A stretch of DNA of 64,000 nucleotides from RH-AL1 sp965198495 (GTDB taxonomy: Bacteria > Pseudomonadota > Alphaproteobacteria > Rhizobiales > Beijerinckiaceae): NCBI GenBank assembly GCA_965198495.1, contig CBDAPL010000001.1, positions 2,170,001 to 2,234,000 of the forward strand, written 5' to 3'. Position numbers and translations under genes: made by a program. Below the pieces are notes generated by a model. That model had not been told where the DNA came from and did not search any database. It saw only the letters and a list, made by a program, of their open reading frames with translations. Below are positions 17,458 through 26,315 of this stretch, in pieces (within the stretch, counting starts at the first letter, position 1; the number at the start of each line of letters is the position of its first letter).

Positions 17458-17667
17458 GTGGGTGATCTCATCGTCATGACGCGTCCCAACCGGCCTTCTC
17501 GTGGCCCCGTCGCCGCCACGTCGAGCGCCGAGATTCTTTTCTTCACCGGTGTCCGTTACTTCCGCATGCCCGACGAGACGCTTCCGTCGTCGCCCGAAAA
17601 GAGGCGGGCGCGACCCTCGAAAGCGAAGAAGGCGTCGGAGACGCGCCGGGCCACGCTGCACGGCTGA
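17458..17667 (+). CDS. Small conserved protein of unknown function (FFTGVRY type)
   Basis: A 69-residue basic protein whose core SAEILFFTGVRYFRM I recognise as recurring in small uncharacterised proteins of Hyphomicrobiales. The rest is Arg/Lys/Pro-rich and probably disordered. Two starts are possible: GTG 17458, with GGAG about 9 bases upstream, or ATG 17476, which gives the cleaner N-terminus MTRPNRPSRG. No membrane segment or catalytic motif is visible. It is convergent with the DUF1254 gene, ending one base before it. Confidence 0.6.
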   Translation: MGDLIVMTRPNRPSRGPVAATSSAEILFFTGVRYFRMPDETLPSSPEKRRARPSKAKKASETRRATLHG

Positions 17668-18261
17668 TCAGGCCGGCGGCGGCAGCGGCTCCGGAGCGCA
17701 GGAAATAGCCTTGATGCGCTCCGCCGCATCGCGCGCCTCGCTCGGCCGCGCGATCAGAGCCGTTGCGATCAGCAGCCCCTTCGCGCCGGGCGATTTGAGT
17801 CGCAACTCGGTCGGAACACCCTCGTCCTCGTCATCGCCGTCCTCTATGATCTTGAGCTGCGCCTCGGTCACCAAGCGGATGTCGATCGTCCCGTTGAGCG
17901 CGGCGCGGTCGGTCATGGAGTAGAAGACCCGACCTTCCGGCGTTCTGAAGGAGAGGGTCAGCAGGCGACCCTCCTCGGTCTTCAGCCGAACCCGCGCCGG
18001 GCTCCGCGTCAAGTCGTAGAAACACAGACCCTGCACGGTCGCGGGGTCGCGAAACGGGATGATCGTCTCGCCCGGCTTGGCTTGCGGCAGCGCTACCAAG
18101 CCGCCGTGGCCAAGACGCCTGGCGAGTATGCTGTAGGCGTCTTTGGTGGCGACCTCCGGCAGCAGCAGAATCACCAAGATATGCGTCAGCCCCGCGACGA
18201 GCAGGACGATGGCTATGCCGACCGCGATCTGTAAAAGCCGGCCGCCCCAATCCGCTTTCAC
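17668..18261 (-). CDS. DUF1254 domain membrane protein
   Basis: A 197-residue protein with one N-terminal membrane helix (about residues 8-30) and a periplasmic domain containing YSILARRLGHGG, VQGLCFYDLTRSPARV and a CAPEP tail. It belongs to the short DUF1254 proteins of Hyphomicrobiales, which almost always accompany a DUF1214 protein. The GTG start at 18261 overlaps the DUF1214 stop (GTGA), indicating translational coupling. Molecular role unknown; an envelope location is likely given the upstream penicillin-binding protein gene. Confidence 0.82.
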   Translation of the reverse strand: MKADWGGRLLQIAVGIAIVLLVAGLTHILVILLLPEVATKDAYSILARRLGHGGLVALPQAKPGETIIPFRDPATVQGLCFYDLTRSPARVRLKTEEGRLLTLSFRTPEGRVFYSMTDRAALNGTIDIRLVTEAQLKIIEDGDDEDEGVPTELRLKSPGAKGLLIATALIARPSEARDAAERIKAISCAPEPLPPPA

Positions 18262-18830
18262 CGGCAGGCCAGTTTCGCGATCTTCGGCATGGATGCGGCA
18301 TCGAACACCGTGCCGATCGTGCTGAGACCGGTGTCGTAGAGGTTTAACATGAGGAGGTAGGCTTTGGCTCCGCCGGTCGGCAGCCAGTCGCCGCTGCGGG
18401 CTTCCGGCGCGATGGTGATCGTGACCGCGTCGCCCTCGAAGCGGAGGATTTCCGCGGACGTGAAGCCGTACCGCTCCGCGGGGTTGGCGATCGGATAGCC
18501 ATCGGTGTTCAACAGGCTCAAGGTCCAATAGCGTGCCGAGGGCATCGGACCCATGACCGAATAATCGCATGCCGACGACAGCAGCGCGCCTTTTTCGTCG
18601 GTCCGCGCCACGAACGTCAGGCCTTCCGCCGAGCCGAGCGGCAACACGCTCGATCGGTCATTCCCCGCGAGCGTATAGGGATCGATGTCCATGTTCCCGT
18701 CGCGCGGCGCGCCTTGCCAGGGACCGGCGACAACGGTGCCGTTCCCTTTATCGAGCACGCGTATCGTCACGAGCAGGCCGAGCATGACGCCGGTCAGCAC
18801 CAAGACGACGATCTTGATCAATCCTACCAA
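18258..18830 (-). CDS. DUF1214 domain membrane-anchored protein
   Basis: A 190-residue protein with an N-terminal membrane helix (about 3-24, IKIVVLVLTGVMLGLLVTI) and a periplasmic beta domain typical of DUF1214 (ARYWTLSLLNTDGYPIANP, GDWLPTGG, LMLNLYDT). It lies 21 bases downstream of the penicillin-binding protein gene and overlaps the DUF1254 gene by 4 bases, so all three look like one operon. The start appears to be TTG at 18830 with a weak GGGA upstream. Function unknown. Confidence 0.85.
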   Translation of the reverse strand: MVGLIKIVVLVLTGVMLGLLVTIRVLDKGNGTVVAGPWQGAPRDGNMDIDPYTLAGNDRSSVLPLGSAEGLTFVARTDEKGALLSSACDYSVMGPMPSARYWTLSLLNTDGYPIANPAERYGFTSAEILRFEGDAVTITIAPEARSGDWLPTGGAKAYLLMLNLYDTGLSTIGTVFDAASMPKIAKLACR

Positions 18831-18851
18831 GCTATCGTCCCTGAAGCCGTC

Positions 18852-21158
18852 TCACCGGAGATTGATGATCCGGCTGGCGGCGCGCGCCGCGTCCGAGACC
18901 GCCACGTCGTTGATGGATCCGGATCCTTCTCGCATGGTTTGCACCTTGGCGGTGGGGCGCCCGACTTCGGCGATATGCATCGTCGAGGCGATCGAGCCGA
19001 GCGCCTCGATTGAGGCCTTGGACAAGACGATTGGCCGCGCCGCGCCGCCCATCGTCGCCGGCTCGCTTCGCGCCACGTTCGCCACTGGCGCGGCGGGTAG
19101 CCCCGGAACCGGCTTGGGCTCGGCGTTCTGGTGCGCGTAGGCCATTATTTCGTGCCATGTGGACGCCGGCAAGGTGCCTCCGGTCATCTGGTTCATGGAA
19201 GCGTAGTCATCGTTACCGTACCAGACGGCGCACACGTAATTGCCGGTGAAGCCGACGAACCAGGCGTCATGGTATTCGTTCGTCGTCCCGGTCTTGCCGG
19301 CGACCTGGAACCCCTCCAAGTCGGCGCGACGGCCGGTGCCGCCCAGCACGACCTGCCGAAGCATCGTGTTCATCATGGCGATCGCGTTCGGGTCGATGAC
19401 CTGTTGCGGCTTCGGTTCGTCCCTGTCGTGATCGTAGATCACCTCACCGCGCCCGTTGGTGACGGAGACGGCGGCGTAGGGCGTGATGTGCTTGCCGCCA
19501 TTGGCGAAAGCCGCGTAGGAGGCGGCCTGGTCGATCACTTTCACGGCGTCGGCGCCGAGCGGCAGCGAGACCGTGTCGGGTAGCGGCGTCGTGATCCCCA
19601 TGCGCCGCGCGGTCGCGATGATCTTGGCGCGGCCATCCTTCGCCTTGTTCCACATCGTCGTGCCGTCGCCGATCTCGATCGACAGCCTCACGGCCACAGT
19701 GTTGAGCGATTCCATGAGGCCGCGCACGAGCGGAATGATGCCGGCCGATTCATTGTTGTAGTTGTGCGGACACCAGTTGCCGAGGCACAGCGGGGCGCCG
19801 CTGATCGGCGTGTTCGGCTTGAAGCGACCGGTCATGAGCGCGGTCAGGTACACATAGGGTTTGAACGAGGAGCCGGGCTGCCGGAGCGCGTCGGTCGCGC
19901 GGTTGAATTGGCTCGCGCCGTAGTCGCGGCCGCCGACGATCGCGCGCACCGCGCCGAGCGGATCGAGCACGACCACCGCGGCCTGCTTGGCATGGAAGCT
20001 GGGACCGAACTGGCGCAGCTCGTTCTCGATCGTCTCGTCGGCGTGCTGCTGGATCCCGGGGTCGAGCGCGAGGCGAACGTTGAGGACGCGCTCGTCGCCA
20101 AACTTGCCATTATTGGCGAGGCTCTTCACCTGGTCGTAGGCCCAATCGAGGTACCAGTCGGGCGTCGAGGCGCGCTGATTGTCGATGGGCGTCGCCGGAT
20201 TGCGTTGCGCGGCGTAGATCTGGCCGGAGGTCAGGTAGCCGGCATCGACCATGTTGTTGAGCACGTCGTTGGCGCGGGCGCGCGCCGCCGGCAGGTTGAT
20301 GGACGGCGCGTATTTCGAGGGCGCCTTGAAGAGGCCAGCGATCATCGCCGCTTCCGGCAAGGTGAGGTCGCGTACCGATTTGCCGAAGTAGAACTCGGAG
20401 GCGGCCTGAACGCCGAACGTGCCGGCGCCGAGATAGGCGCGATCGAGGTAGAGGCTCAGGATCTCGCGCTTGGTGAGGTGCCATTCCAGCCAGACCGCGA
20501 GGAAGGCCTCGTTGACCTTGCGGCTGACGGTGCGCTCGTTCGACAGGAACAGGTTCTTGGCGAGCTGCTGGGTCAGCGAGGACCCGCCCTGCACGACGCC
20601 GTTGGCGCGCGTGTTGACGGTCAGCGCACGCAGCGTGCCGATGATGTCGATACCGAAATGATCGAAGAACCGGCGATCCTCCGTCGCGATCACGGCATGG
20701 ATGAGATTGGGCGGCAGCTCATCGAAGGCCACGGCGTCGTCATGGCGGATGCCGCGGCGGCCGACCTCCTGGCCGTAGCGATCCAGGAAGGTGACGGCGA
20801 GATCCTGCTTCTTCAACCAGTCGTCGGAGGTGAGTTCGAAGGCCGGGATCGCCAGAGCCGTGAGGAGAAGGCCGCCCGCGATGGCGATCGTGAACGCTTC
20901 GCACCCCACTTCAACGCCGAACCGCTTCAGGCCTGAGACATGAAATCGATCCATGAACATGGCGAAACGATCGTAGGAGTCGCGCGCGCCGCGTCCGCTA
21001 TCGTAAAGCGACGAGTCGATCCATGAATCGAAGGATAGCATCGCGCGGGAAACGCGCTGGCCCGCACGCGACGCGCGCGCCCTGTTCAGCAACGATCGCG
21101 CAATGGCCCACCAGGCGGCCAAGTCCGACGGCAGCGTGTAGAAAGACCGCTTTTTCAC
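18852..21158 (-). CDS. Bifunctional class A penicillin-binding protein (PBP1A type)
   Basis: Builds peptidoglycan by glycan polymerisation and peptide cross-linking. The 768 residues hold a cytoplasmic N-terminus of about 87 residues, one membrane helix (about 88-107), the GT51 domain with catalytic E160 in ATEDRRFFDHFGID and GGSSLTQQLAKN, and a transpeptidase domain with SxxK at S430 (GSSFK), SLN (about 487) and KTGT (about 630). All catalytic motifs are intact. Start is GTG 21158 with a weak ribosome-binding site. First gene of a probable operon with DUF1214 and DUF1254. Confidence 0.95.
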   Translation of the reverse strand: MKKRSFYTLPSDLAAWWAIARSLLNRARASRAGQRVSRAMLSFDSWIDSSLYDSGRGARDSYDRFAMFMDRFHVSGLKRFGVEVGCEAFTIAIAGGLLLTALAIPAFELTSDDWLKKQDLAVTFLDRYGQEVGRRGIRHDDAVAFDELPPNLIHAVIATEDRRFFDHFGIDIIGTLRALTVNTRANGVVQGGSSLTQQLAKNLFLSNERTVSRKVNEAFLAVWLEWHLTKREILSLYLDRAYLGAGTFGVQAASEFYFGKSVRDLTLPEAAMIAGLFKAPSKYAPSINLPAARARANDVLNNMVDAGYLTSGQIYAAQRNPATPIDNQRASTPDWYLDWAYDQVKSLANNGKFGDERVLNVRLALDPGIQQHADETIENELRQFGPSFHAKQAAVVVLDPLGAVRAIVGGRDYGASQFNRATDALRQPGSSFKPYVYLTALMTGRFKPNTPISGAPLCLGNWCPHNYNNESAGIIPLVRGLMESLNTVAVRLSIEIGDGTTMWNKAKDGRAKIIATARRMGITTPLPDTVSLPLGADAVKVIDQAASYAAFANGGKHITPYAAVSVTNGRGEVIYDHDRDEPKPQQVIDPNAIAMMNTMLRQVVLGGTGRRADLEGFQVAGKTGTTNEYHDAWFVGFTGNYVCAVWYGNDDYASMNQMTGGTLPASTWHEIMAYAHQNAEPKPVPGLPAAPVANVARSEPATMGGAARPIVLSKASIEALGSIASTMHIAEVGRPTAKVQTMREGSGSINDVAVSDAARAASRIINLR

Positions 21159-21265
21159 GATCGCGCTTCATCCGGTTGTGCTCTCGCCGGAGCGAGGCTG
21201 TCTTGACGCCACGGCGCGCGAAGAGCAAGTCGATATTCCATCTCGATCATCGTCATTCCTGGGCA

Positions 21266-21790
21266 ATGCCTATGCCGCCGCGGCCGTCTCGAAACGATAC
21301 ACGACTTGCCGCGCGAGGGCAGCCTGATGAGGGTGCGGAAGCCCTCGACGCCCGGCCTTTTTGGGAGACCAAGACGCTCGAGGCCATGACGCCGGAGGAG
21401 TGGGAAAGCCTTTGCGATCGGTGCGGCCGCTGCTGTCTCGTCAAGCTCGAGGACGAGGACAGCGGCGAGATCCTGCATACAGACATCGGCTGTAAGCTCT
21501 TCGACGCGTCCGCCTGCAGTTGCGTCGGCTACGCCACCCGACAGAAAAAAGTCCGCGATTGCATCAAGCTGACGCCCGCCGCCGTTCGCAAGATCAAATG
21601 GCTACCGAAGACTTGCGCCTACCGCCTCGTCAGAGAAGGCAAGCCCTTGGAGGCTTGGCACCCGCTTGTTTCCGGCTCTTCAGAGAGCGTCCACGAGGCC
21701 GGCATATCCGCCCGCGGCCGCACCGGCGGCTCCGAGACGACAATCAAGCTGCGCGATTACGTCGACCATATTGTCGATTGGGGCGCGTGA
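21266..21790 (+). CDS. YcgN family protein (UPF0260, cysteine cluster)
   Basis: A cytosolic protein of about 174 residues in the YcgN/UPF0260 family. The characteristic region is PFWETKTLEAMTPEEWESLC followed by DRCGRCCLVKLED and further Cys residues (CKLFD, CSCVGY, CIKLTP, CAYRLV), a pattern that suggests metal or Fe-S binding. Family function is unknown. The start is uncertain: ATG 21266 and ATG 21272 are both possible and neither has a clear ribosome-binding site; the conserved part begins about 30 residues in. Divergent from the penicillin-binding protein gene. Confidence 0.85.
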   Translation: MPMPPRPSRNDTRLAARGQPDEGAEALDARPFWETKTLEAMTPEEWESLCDRCGRCCLVKLEDEDSGEILHTDIGCKLFDASACSCVGYATRQKKVRDCIKLTPAAVRKIKWLPKTCAYRLVREGKPLEAWHPLVSGSSESVHEAGISARGRTGGSETTIKLRDYVDHIVDWGA

Positions 21791-21834
21791 TGCTGTCGAC
21801 TGGTGAGTCAATATAGATCATTCATGGGCTATTC

Positions 21835-22332
21835 ATGGCGGAGCGCCGATCGTTGTTTTCCATGAAAATCGCGGCTCTCGCTCTCCTCATGATCATGAGT
21901 GTCGCCGTCTCCTCTCGGGCGGAGGAGCCGTCGCGTGGGCCATCCACCTCGCCGGTGTCTGTGTCGCCGCCGGATGCCGCATCGCCGCTCAAAGGAGAGC
22001 TCGCCGATCCCTCGAAGACGCGGGCGGAAGGTGCGGGCAAGCCCCGCCAGGAGGCCGCCCGTCATCTCGAGCCGCCGCACGGGCGCCAGTGCTTCAACCC
22101 TTCGGAAACCCGCGAGAAGATCGCCACCCACCGGCTCACCGAACCCTTTCGCGCGTTGCGCGCCGGTCGCCTCCAAGGCGAAGCGCTGCGGGCGCGGCTG
22201 TGCCGGTGGAAGCCCGACGAGTTCGTCTACGAGGTCTCGGTGCTTCGACCGAGCGGCCGCATCGCTCACGTCTACATGAACGCGCGCAGCGGCCAATCCG
22301 TGGGCGCGCTCGACGACAACGATCGCAATTGA
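21835..22332 (+). CDS. Periplasmic PepSY-like protein, possible FeuN
   Basis: A 165-residue exported protein: signal peptide within the first 29 residues (MKIAALALLMIMSVAVSSRA), a Pro/Ser-rich stretch, then a PepSY-like domain (about 85-160) with CFNPSETREKIATHRL, FVYEVSVLRPSGR and MNARSGQSV. It ends 10 bases before the response regulator. In rhizobia the small periplasmic protein FeuN is encoded just upstream of feuP and restrains the FeuQ kinase, so position and location suggest the same role here. That link is by position; I cannot confirm homology. The start could be ATG 21835 or ATG 21862. Confidence 0.65.
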   Translation: MAERRSLFSMKIAALALLMIMSVAVSSRAEEPSRGPSTSPVSVSPPDAASPLKGELADPSKTRAEGAGKPRQEAARHLEPPHGRQCFNPSETREKIATHRLTEPFRALRAGRLQGEALRARLCRWKPDEFVYEVSVLRPSGRIAHVYMNARSGQSVGALDDNDRN

Positions 22333-22342
22333 GGAGAGACCG

Positions 22343-23056
22343 GTGCGCCTTTTGGTCGTGGAAGACGATGTTGACCTCAATCGGCAAATCGTCCGGGGTC
22401 TCGAGGAGGCGGGCTATGCGGTCGACCGCGCCTATGACGGCGAGGAAGGCGCTTTCCTGGGCGAGACGGAACCCTACGACGCCGTCGTCCTCGATCTCGG
22501 CCTGCCGAAGAAGGACGGCATCAGCATCATCGGCGAATGGCGCAAGGCCGGCCGCACCATGCCGATCCTTATCCTGACCGCGCGCGATCGCTGGAGCGAC
22601 AAGGTCAAGGGCTTCGACGCGGGTGCCGACGATTACGTGGCCAAACCCTTCCACATGGAAGAGGTGCTGGCGCGCATCCGCGCGCTCCTGCGGCGCGCCG
22701 CCGGTCACGCCTCCAGCGAACTCGTCTGCGGGACGGTGCAGCTCGATACCCGCGCGAGCCGCGTCTCGGTGGACGGCAACCCGGTCAAGTTGACCTCGCA
22801 CGAATACCGTCTGCTGTCCTACCTGATGCATCACGCCGGCCGTGTGGTTTCGCGCAGCGAGATCGTCGACCATCTCTACGATCAGGATTTCGATCGGGAT
22901 TCGAACACTATCGAGGTTTTCGTCGGGCGCCTGCGCCGCAAGCTCGGCGTCGACATCATCCAGACGATGCGCGGCCTCGGCTACCTCGTGAACGCCGAAG
23001 TCGCGGGAGCCGACGCGGCCGGCAAGCCGAAGACCGCCGTGCCGGCCACCCGGTAG
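22343..23056 (+). CDS. feuP: OmpR/PhoP-type response regulator, FeuP-like
   Basis: A 237-residue DNA-binding response regulator: receiver domain with EDD near the N-terminus, phospho-acceptor D51 (VVLDLGLP) and K102-type KPF motif, then a winged-helix domain (about 125-225, RVVSRSEIVDHLYDQ, FVGRLRRKLG). GTG start with GAGGAGAG upstream. Named FeuP because it is followed by a PhoQ-like kinase and the cycHJKL operon, the arrangement described in Rhizobium leguminosarum where feuPQ was studied together with cycHJKL. In rhizobia FeuP controls envelope and osmotic adaptation genes. Confidence 0.82.
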   Translation: MRLLVVEDDVDLNRQIVRGLEEAGYAVDRAYDGEEGAFLGETEPYDAVVLDLGLPKKDGISIIGEWRKAGRTMPILILTARDRWSDKVKGFDAGADDYVAKPFHMEEVLARIRALLRRAAGHASSELVCGTVQLDTRASRVSVDGNPVKLTSHEYRLLSYLMHHAGRVVSRSEIVDHLYDQDFDRDSNTIEVFVGRLRRKLGVDIIQTMRGLGYLVNAEVAGADAAGKPKTAVPATR

Positions 23057-23077
23057 TCCTCGCGAGGAGGCGCGACG

Positions 23078-24469
23078 ATGTGGGGCGATCCGCGGCGGCG
23101 TTCCATCGCGACAAGGCTCTTCATCTCGGCCGGCGTGCTCAGCGTCGCCATCCTCCTTATAGCGGGCCTCATCCTTACGGCGGTTTACCGCGCCTCGAGC
23201 GAAGCCGGTTTCGACGAGCGCCTCGACGTGTACTTGCGGGCGCTTGTCGCCGACCTCGTCGCCGACAAGCCTGGCGACGATCAGCGGCCGGAGATCGGGC
23301 AGCTCGCCGATCCGCAGTTCGAGCTCACGCTATCGGGCTGGTACTGGCAGATCACCCGGCTCGATGGCTCGAAGCCGGACATTCGCTCCTCCCGTTCGCT
23401 CTTCGCCGCGCGTCTGCCACGCCTTGCCGATTCCGGCGTTCCGGCCGGCATAGGCGGCGCGCGCCGCGGTTACGCGAAAGGGCCCGACGACCGGCCGCTG
23501 CGAATGGTCGAGCGGGTGATCGATACCGGCGATCAGGGCATCTATCTCGTCCAGGTCGCCGCGACGACGGAAGAGATCGACGCGCAGATGCGTCAGTTCG
23601 AGTTCGATCTGACGACGACCTTCGCGATCCTCGCGCTCGCCTTGGTCGGGTCCTCCGCCCTGCAAATGCGCTACGGGCTGCAGCCGCTCCGTCGTCTTCA
23701 GGAGGGCGTGTCGGCGATACGGCGGGGCGAAACGGACCGGATCGACGGCGTCTTTCCGCGCGATATCGCGCCGCTCGCCAGTGAGCTCAACTTGATGATG
23801 ACGGCCAATCGCGAGGTGGTCGAACGCGCCCGCACGCAGGTCGGCAATCTGGCACATGCCTTGAAGACGCCGCTGAGCGTGATCATCAACGAGGCGGCCG
23901 TCGATACCAGCCCCTTCTCCGCCAAGGTCAGCGAGCAGGCGCTGACCATGCGCGACCAGGTCACCTACTACCTGGAGCGCGCGCGCGCGGCGGTCGCGGC
24001 GCGCAAGATCGGCAGCGCGACCGAGGTCACGCCGGTCGTCGAAGGTCTCGTGCGGACGTTCGAGAAGATCTATCGCGATCGCGACCTCGCGTTTCGCGAG
24101 GAGGGCGGCCAAGGCATCCGCTTCCTCGGCGAGCGTCAGGATCTCGAGGAGATGATCGGCAACCTCGTCGACAATGCCGGAAAGTGGGCGAAGAGCGAGG
24201 TAAGGATCGGCATCGGTCCCGAGTTCCGCGATGCCGCCACCGAGCGCCCGTTCTTTCGCGTTATCATCGACGATGACGGCCCCGGCCTGCCGCCGTGCGA
24301 CAGGGCGGCGGCGATCAAACGGGGGCAACGCCTTGACGAATCGAAGCCTGGGTCGGGCCTCGGCCTATCGATCGTCGACGAACTGGCGGTACTCTACGGT
24401 GGCGTGTTCAGGTTGGAGACGAGCCCCTCCGCGGGCCTGCGCGCCGAACTGATCCTTCCATCGAGCTGA
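23078..24469 (+). CDS. feuQ: PhoQ-like sensor histidine kinase, FeuQ-like
   Basis: A 463-residue inner-membrane kinase partner of the preceding regulator. Membrane helices are about 12-35 and 178-198, enclosing a periplasmic sensor of about 140 residues. The phosphoacceptor is H260 in LAHALKTPL, the PhoQ-type H box, and the ATP domain has NLVDNAGKW, DDDGPGL and GSGLGLSIV. The ATG follows CGAGGAGG and is 21 bases after the feuP stop. The likely periplasmic inhibitor is encoded just upstream. Confidence 0.82.
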   Translation: MWGDPRRRSIATRLFISAGVLSVAILLIAGLILTAVYRASSEAGFDERLDVYLRALVADLVADKPGDDQRPEIGQLADPQFELTLSGWYWQITRLDGSKPDIRSSRSLFAARLPRLADSGVPAGIGGARRGYAKGPDDRPLRMVERVIDTGDQGIYLVQVAATTEEIDAQMRQFEFDLTTTFAILALALVGSSALQMRYGLQPLRRLQEGVSAIRRGETDRIDGVFPRDIAPLASELNLMMTANREVVERARTQVGNLAHALKTPLSVIINEAAVDTSPFSAKVSEQALTMRDQVTYYLERARAAVAARKIGSATEVTPVVEGLVRTFEKIYRDRDLAFREEGGQGIRFLGERQDLEEMIGNLVDNAGKWAKSEVRIGIGPEFRDAATERPFFRVIIDDDGPGLPPCDRAAAIKRGQRLDESKPGSGLGLSIVDELAVLYGGVFRLETSPSAGLRAELILPSS

Positions 24470-24515
24470 GTCGCCACGCATTGTCTCGCGACCGCATTTG
24501 ACGCTAAAGCCAGCC

Positions 24516-24968
24516 ATGCCCGCGAACACCTGGACCACTCAAGTCGAAAGCCTGTGCGCCAAGCGCGGCCTGCAGATGACGGCGCTGCGCCGCGAGGTGG
24601 TCGGCATCTTCGCCGACGCGGGGCAGCCGCTCGGCGCCTACGCCATCATTCAGAAGCTGTCGGAATCGCAGAACCGGATCGTCGCGCCGCCGACCGTCTA
24701 TCGCACGCTGGATTTCCTCGTGGATAACGGCTTCGTTCTCAAGATCGAGAGCCGGCAAGCCTATGTCGCGTGCGATCACCTCGGCCACGATCACGATCAC
24801 CACGGCATCGTCTTCTCCTGCGCCAAGTGCGGGCGCACCGTGGAAGTCGAGAGTCGAGCCGTCGACGACGAGATCGCCGCGATCGCCGCGCGTTTCAAGT
24901 TCAAGATCGAGCGCAAGGTCTTCGAAGTGGCTGGGATTTGCGCCGACTGTCGCACTTTGTCCGCCTGA
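24516..24968 (+). CDS. zur: Fur-family transcriptional regulator, Zur type
   Basis: A 150-residue Fur-superfamily repressor, most like zinc-responsive Zur. It has an N-terminal winged helix (LQMTALRREVVGIF to VYRTLDFLVDNGFV), a His-rich metal segment CDHLGHDHDHH (about 86-96), and two structural-zinc pairs, C102/C105 (CAKC) and C142/C145 (CADC). The exact metal is inferred. ATG 24516 is preferred over TTG 24498. It sits between feuQ and ccmI, a position not occupied by such a gene in the rhizobial feuPQ-cycHJKL arrangement I recall. Confidence 0.85.
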   Translation: MPANTWTTQVESLCAKRGLQMTALRREVVGIFADAGQPLGAYAIIQKLSESQNRIVAPPTVYRTLDFLVDNGFVLKIESRQAYVACDHLGHDHDHHGIVFSCAKCGRTVEVESRAVDDEIAAIAARFKFKIERKVFEVAGICADCRTLSA

Positions 24969-24979
24969 CCTGATCTCTT

Positions 24980-25003
24980 ACGAAGGCACGAGCTGTCCTT
25001 CGT
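24980..25003 (+). terminator. Hairpin after zur, terminator-like
   Basis: ACGAAGG (24980-24986) pairs with CCTTCGT (24997-25003) across a 10-base loop, starting 11 bases after the zur stop. There is no clear T-run, so it could be an attenuating hairpin or a transcript-stabilising end. It would separate zur from the ccm operon. Confidence 0.35.
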
Positions 25004-25150
25004 TCGCCCGCTTCCGCTAGGGCGTTCGGCGCGTGACAAGAATCCGTCTTTTCACCTCGCATCACGCGGTCTAGTACGAAGTCGCCGTCGGGAGATATCG
25101 GCGAAGAACTAAGCGTGAGCTTTTAGATCGGGTCGGCAGGCGCCTTCACA

Positions 25151-26287
25151 ATGATTTGGTTCGTTTTCGCTCTTCTGACGGGTGTCGCCGTCCTCGCCGT
25201 GCTGTGGCCCCTCTCTCGTGCGCCGGCGACAACCGATGCCAAGGAGCTCGACGTCGCCTTCTACAAGGCGCAGACCGCCGAGATCGAGCGCGATACGGCA
25301 CGTGGGGTGATCGGCCCCCAAGAAGCTGATACGGCGCGCAACGAGGCGGCGCGACGCCTGATGGCGGCGAGTGTCCGCCCCGTGTCGGACGTGCGGTCCG
25401 GTTCGCCTTTCGCGACCCGCTCCGTCGCGCTCGGGTCCTTGATTTTCGTGCCGGCCGTAACGCTCGGCCTTTACGCCTACGTCGGCACCCCGAACATGCC
25501 GGACGACCCGCTGGAGGCGCGACTCGACGCGCCGGCTGCGACGATGGACATGCCCACCGCGATCGCCAAGATCGAGCGCCATCTCGCCAAGGAGCCGAAC
25601 GACGGCCGCGGTTGGGCGGTGATCGCGCCGATCTATATCCGGCTACAGCGCTATGACGACGCCGTGCGCGCCTTCACCAACGAGATCCGCATCCTTGGGC
25701 CGAGCGGCGAGCGCTACGCCGCTTTAGGCGAGGCGCGGATCTACGCCGACAATGGCATGATCAACGCCGACGCCAAGACGGCTTTCGAACAGGCCGCGGT
25801 CCTCGATCCCAGGTCGCCGCGCGCCGCCTATTACCTCGGCCTCGCCGCGCAGCAGGACGGCGACAAGGCGAAGGCGCTCGCGATCTGGACCAAGCTTGCC
25901 GCCGACTCGCCACCCGACGCTCCCTGGTTACCGACCGTCCGCGTGCGCCTCGCCGAAGTCGGTGCCGGGAAATCCTCGGTTGCTCCTCAGGCCGAGGCCG
26001 AGACGCCGGCCGCCGGTCAGGCGAAGATGGCCGAGGCGGTCGCCGCCATGCCAAAGGATCAGCAGCAAGCGATGATCCACCGCATGGTCGATGGCCTCGC
26101 CGGCCGACTAAAGAACAACGGCGGCGACATCGACGGCTGGCTGCGTTTGATGCGGGCCTACCAGGTGCTCAACGAGCAAGACAAGGCCAAGCTCGCGCTG
26201 GGTGACGCCCGTCGCAATTTCGCCGCCGATCCGTCGGCAACAAAGCGCATCGACGATCTCGCGCACGAACTCGGTCTGGAAGGCTGA
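25151..26287 (+). CDS. ccmI: Cytochrome c biogenesis protein CcmI (CycH)
   Basis: CcmI brings apocytochrome c to the CcmF/CcmH haem ligation complex. The 378 residues have an N-terminal membrane helix (about 2-20, IWFVFALLTGVAVLAVLWPL), a cytoplasmic loop (AFYKAQTAEIERDTARGVI is the family signature), a second helix (about 95-115) and a periplasmic TPR region (about 140-375, RGWAVIAPIYIRLQRYDDAV). First gene of the conserved ccmI-E-F-H (cycHJKL) operon. Confidence 0.93.
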   Translation: MIWFVFALLTGVAVLAVLWPLSRAPATTDAKELDVAFYKAQTAEIERDTARGVIGPQEADTARNEAARRLMAASVRPVSDVRSGSPFATRSVALGSLIFVPAVTLGLYAYVGTPNMPDDPLEARLDAPAATMDMPTAIAKIERHLAKEPNDGRGWAVIAPIYIRLQRYDDAVRAFTNEIRILGPSGERYAALGEARIYADNGMINADAKTAFEQAAVLDPRSPRAAYYLGLAAQQDGDKAKALAIWTKLAADSPPDAPWLPTVRVRLAEVGAGKSSVAPQAEAETPAAGQAKMAEAVAAMPKDQQQAMIHRMVDGLAGRLKNNGGDIDGWLRLMRAYQVLNEQDKAKLALGDARRNFAADPSATKRIDDLAHELGLEG

Positions 26288-26315
26288 TGCATCACGGCCT
26301 CGACGGTATTCTTCC

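Noticed and set aside
17668..18570. 300-residue version of the DUF1254 protein
   Set aside because: The first 100 residues are a shadow of DUF1214; the GTG at 18261 gives the coupled, normal-length protein.
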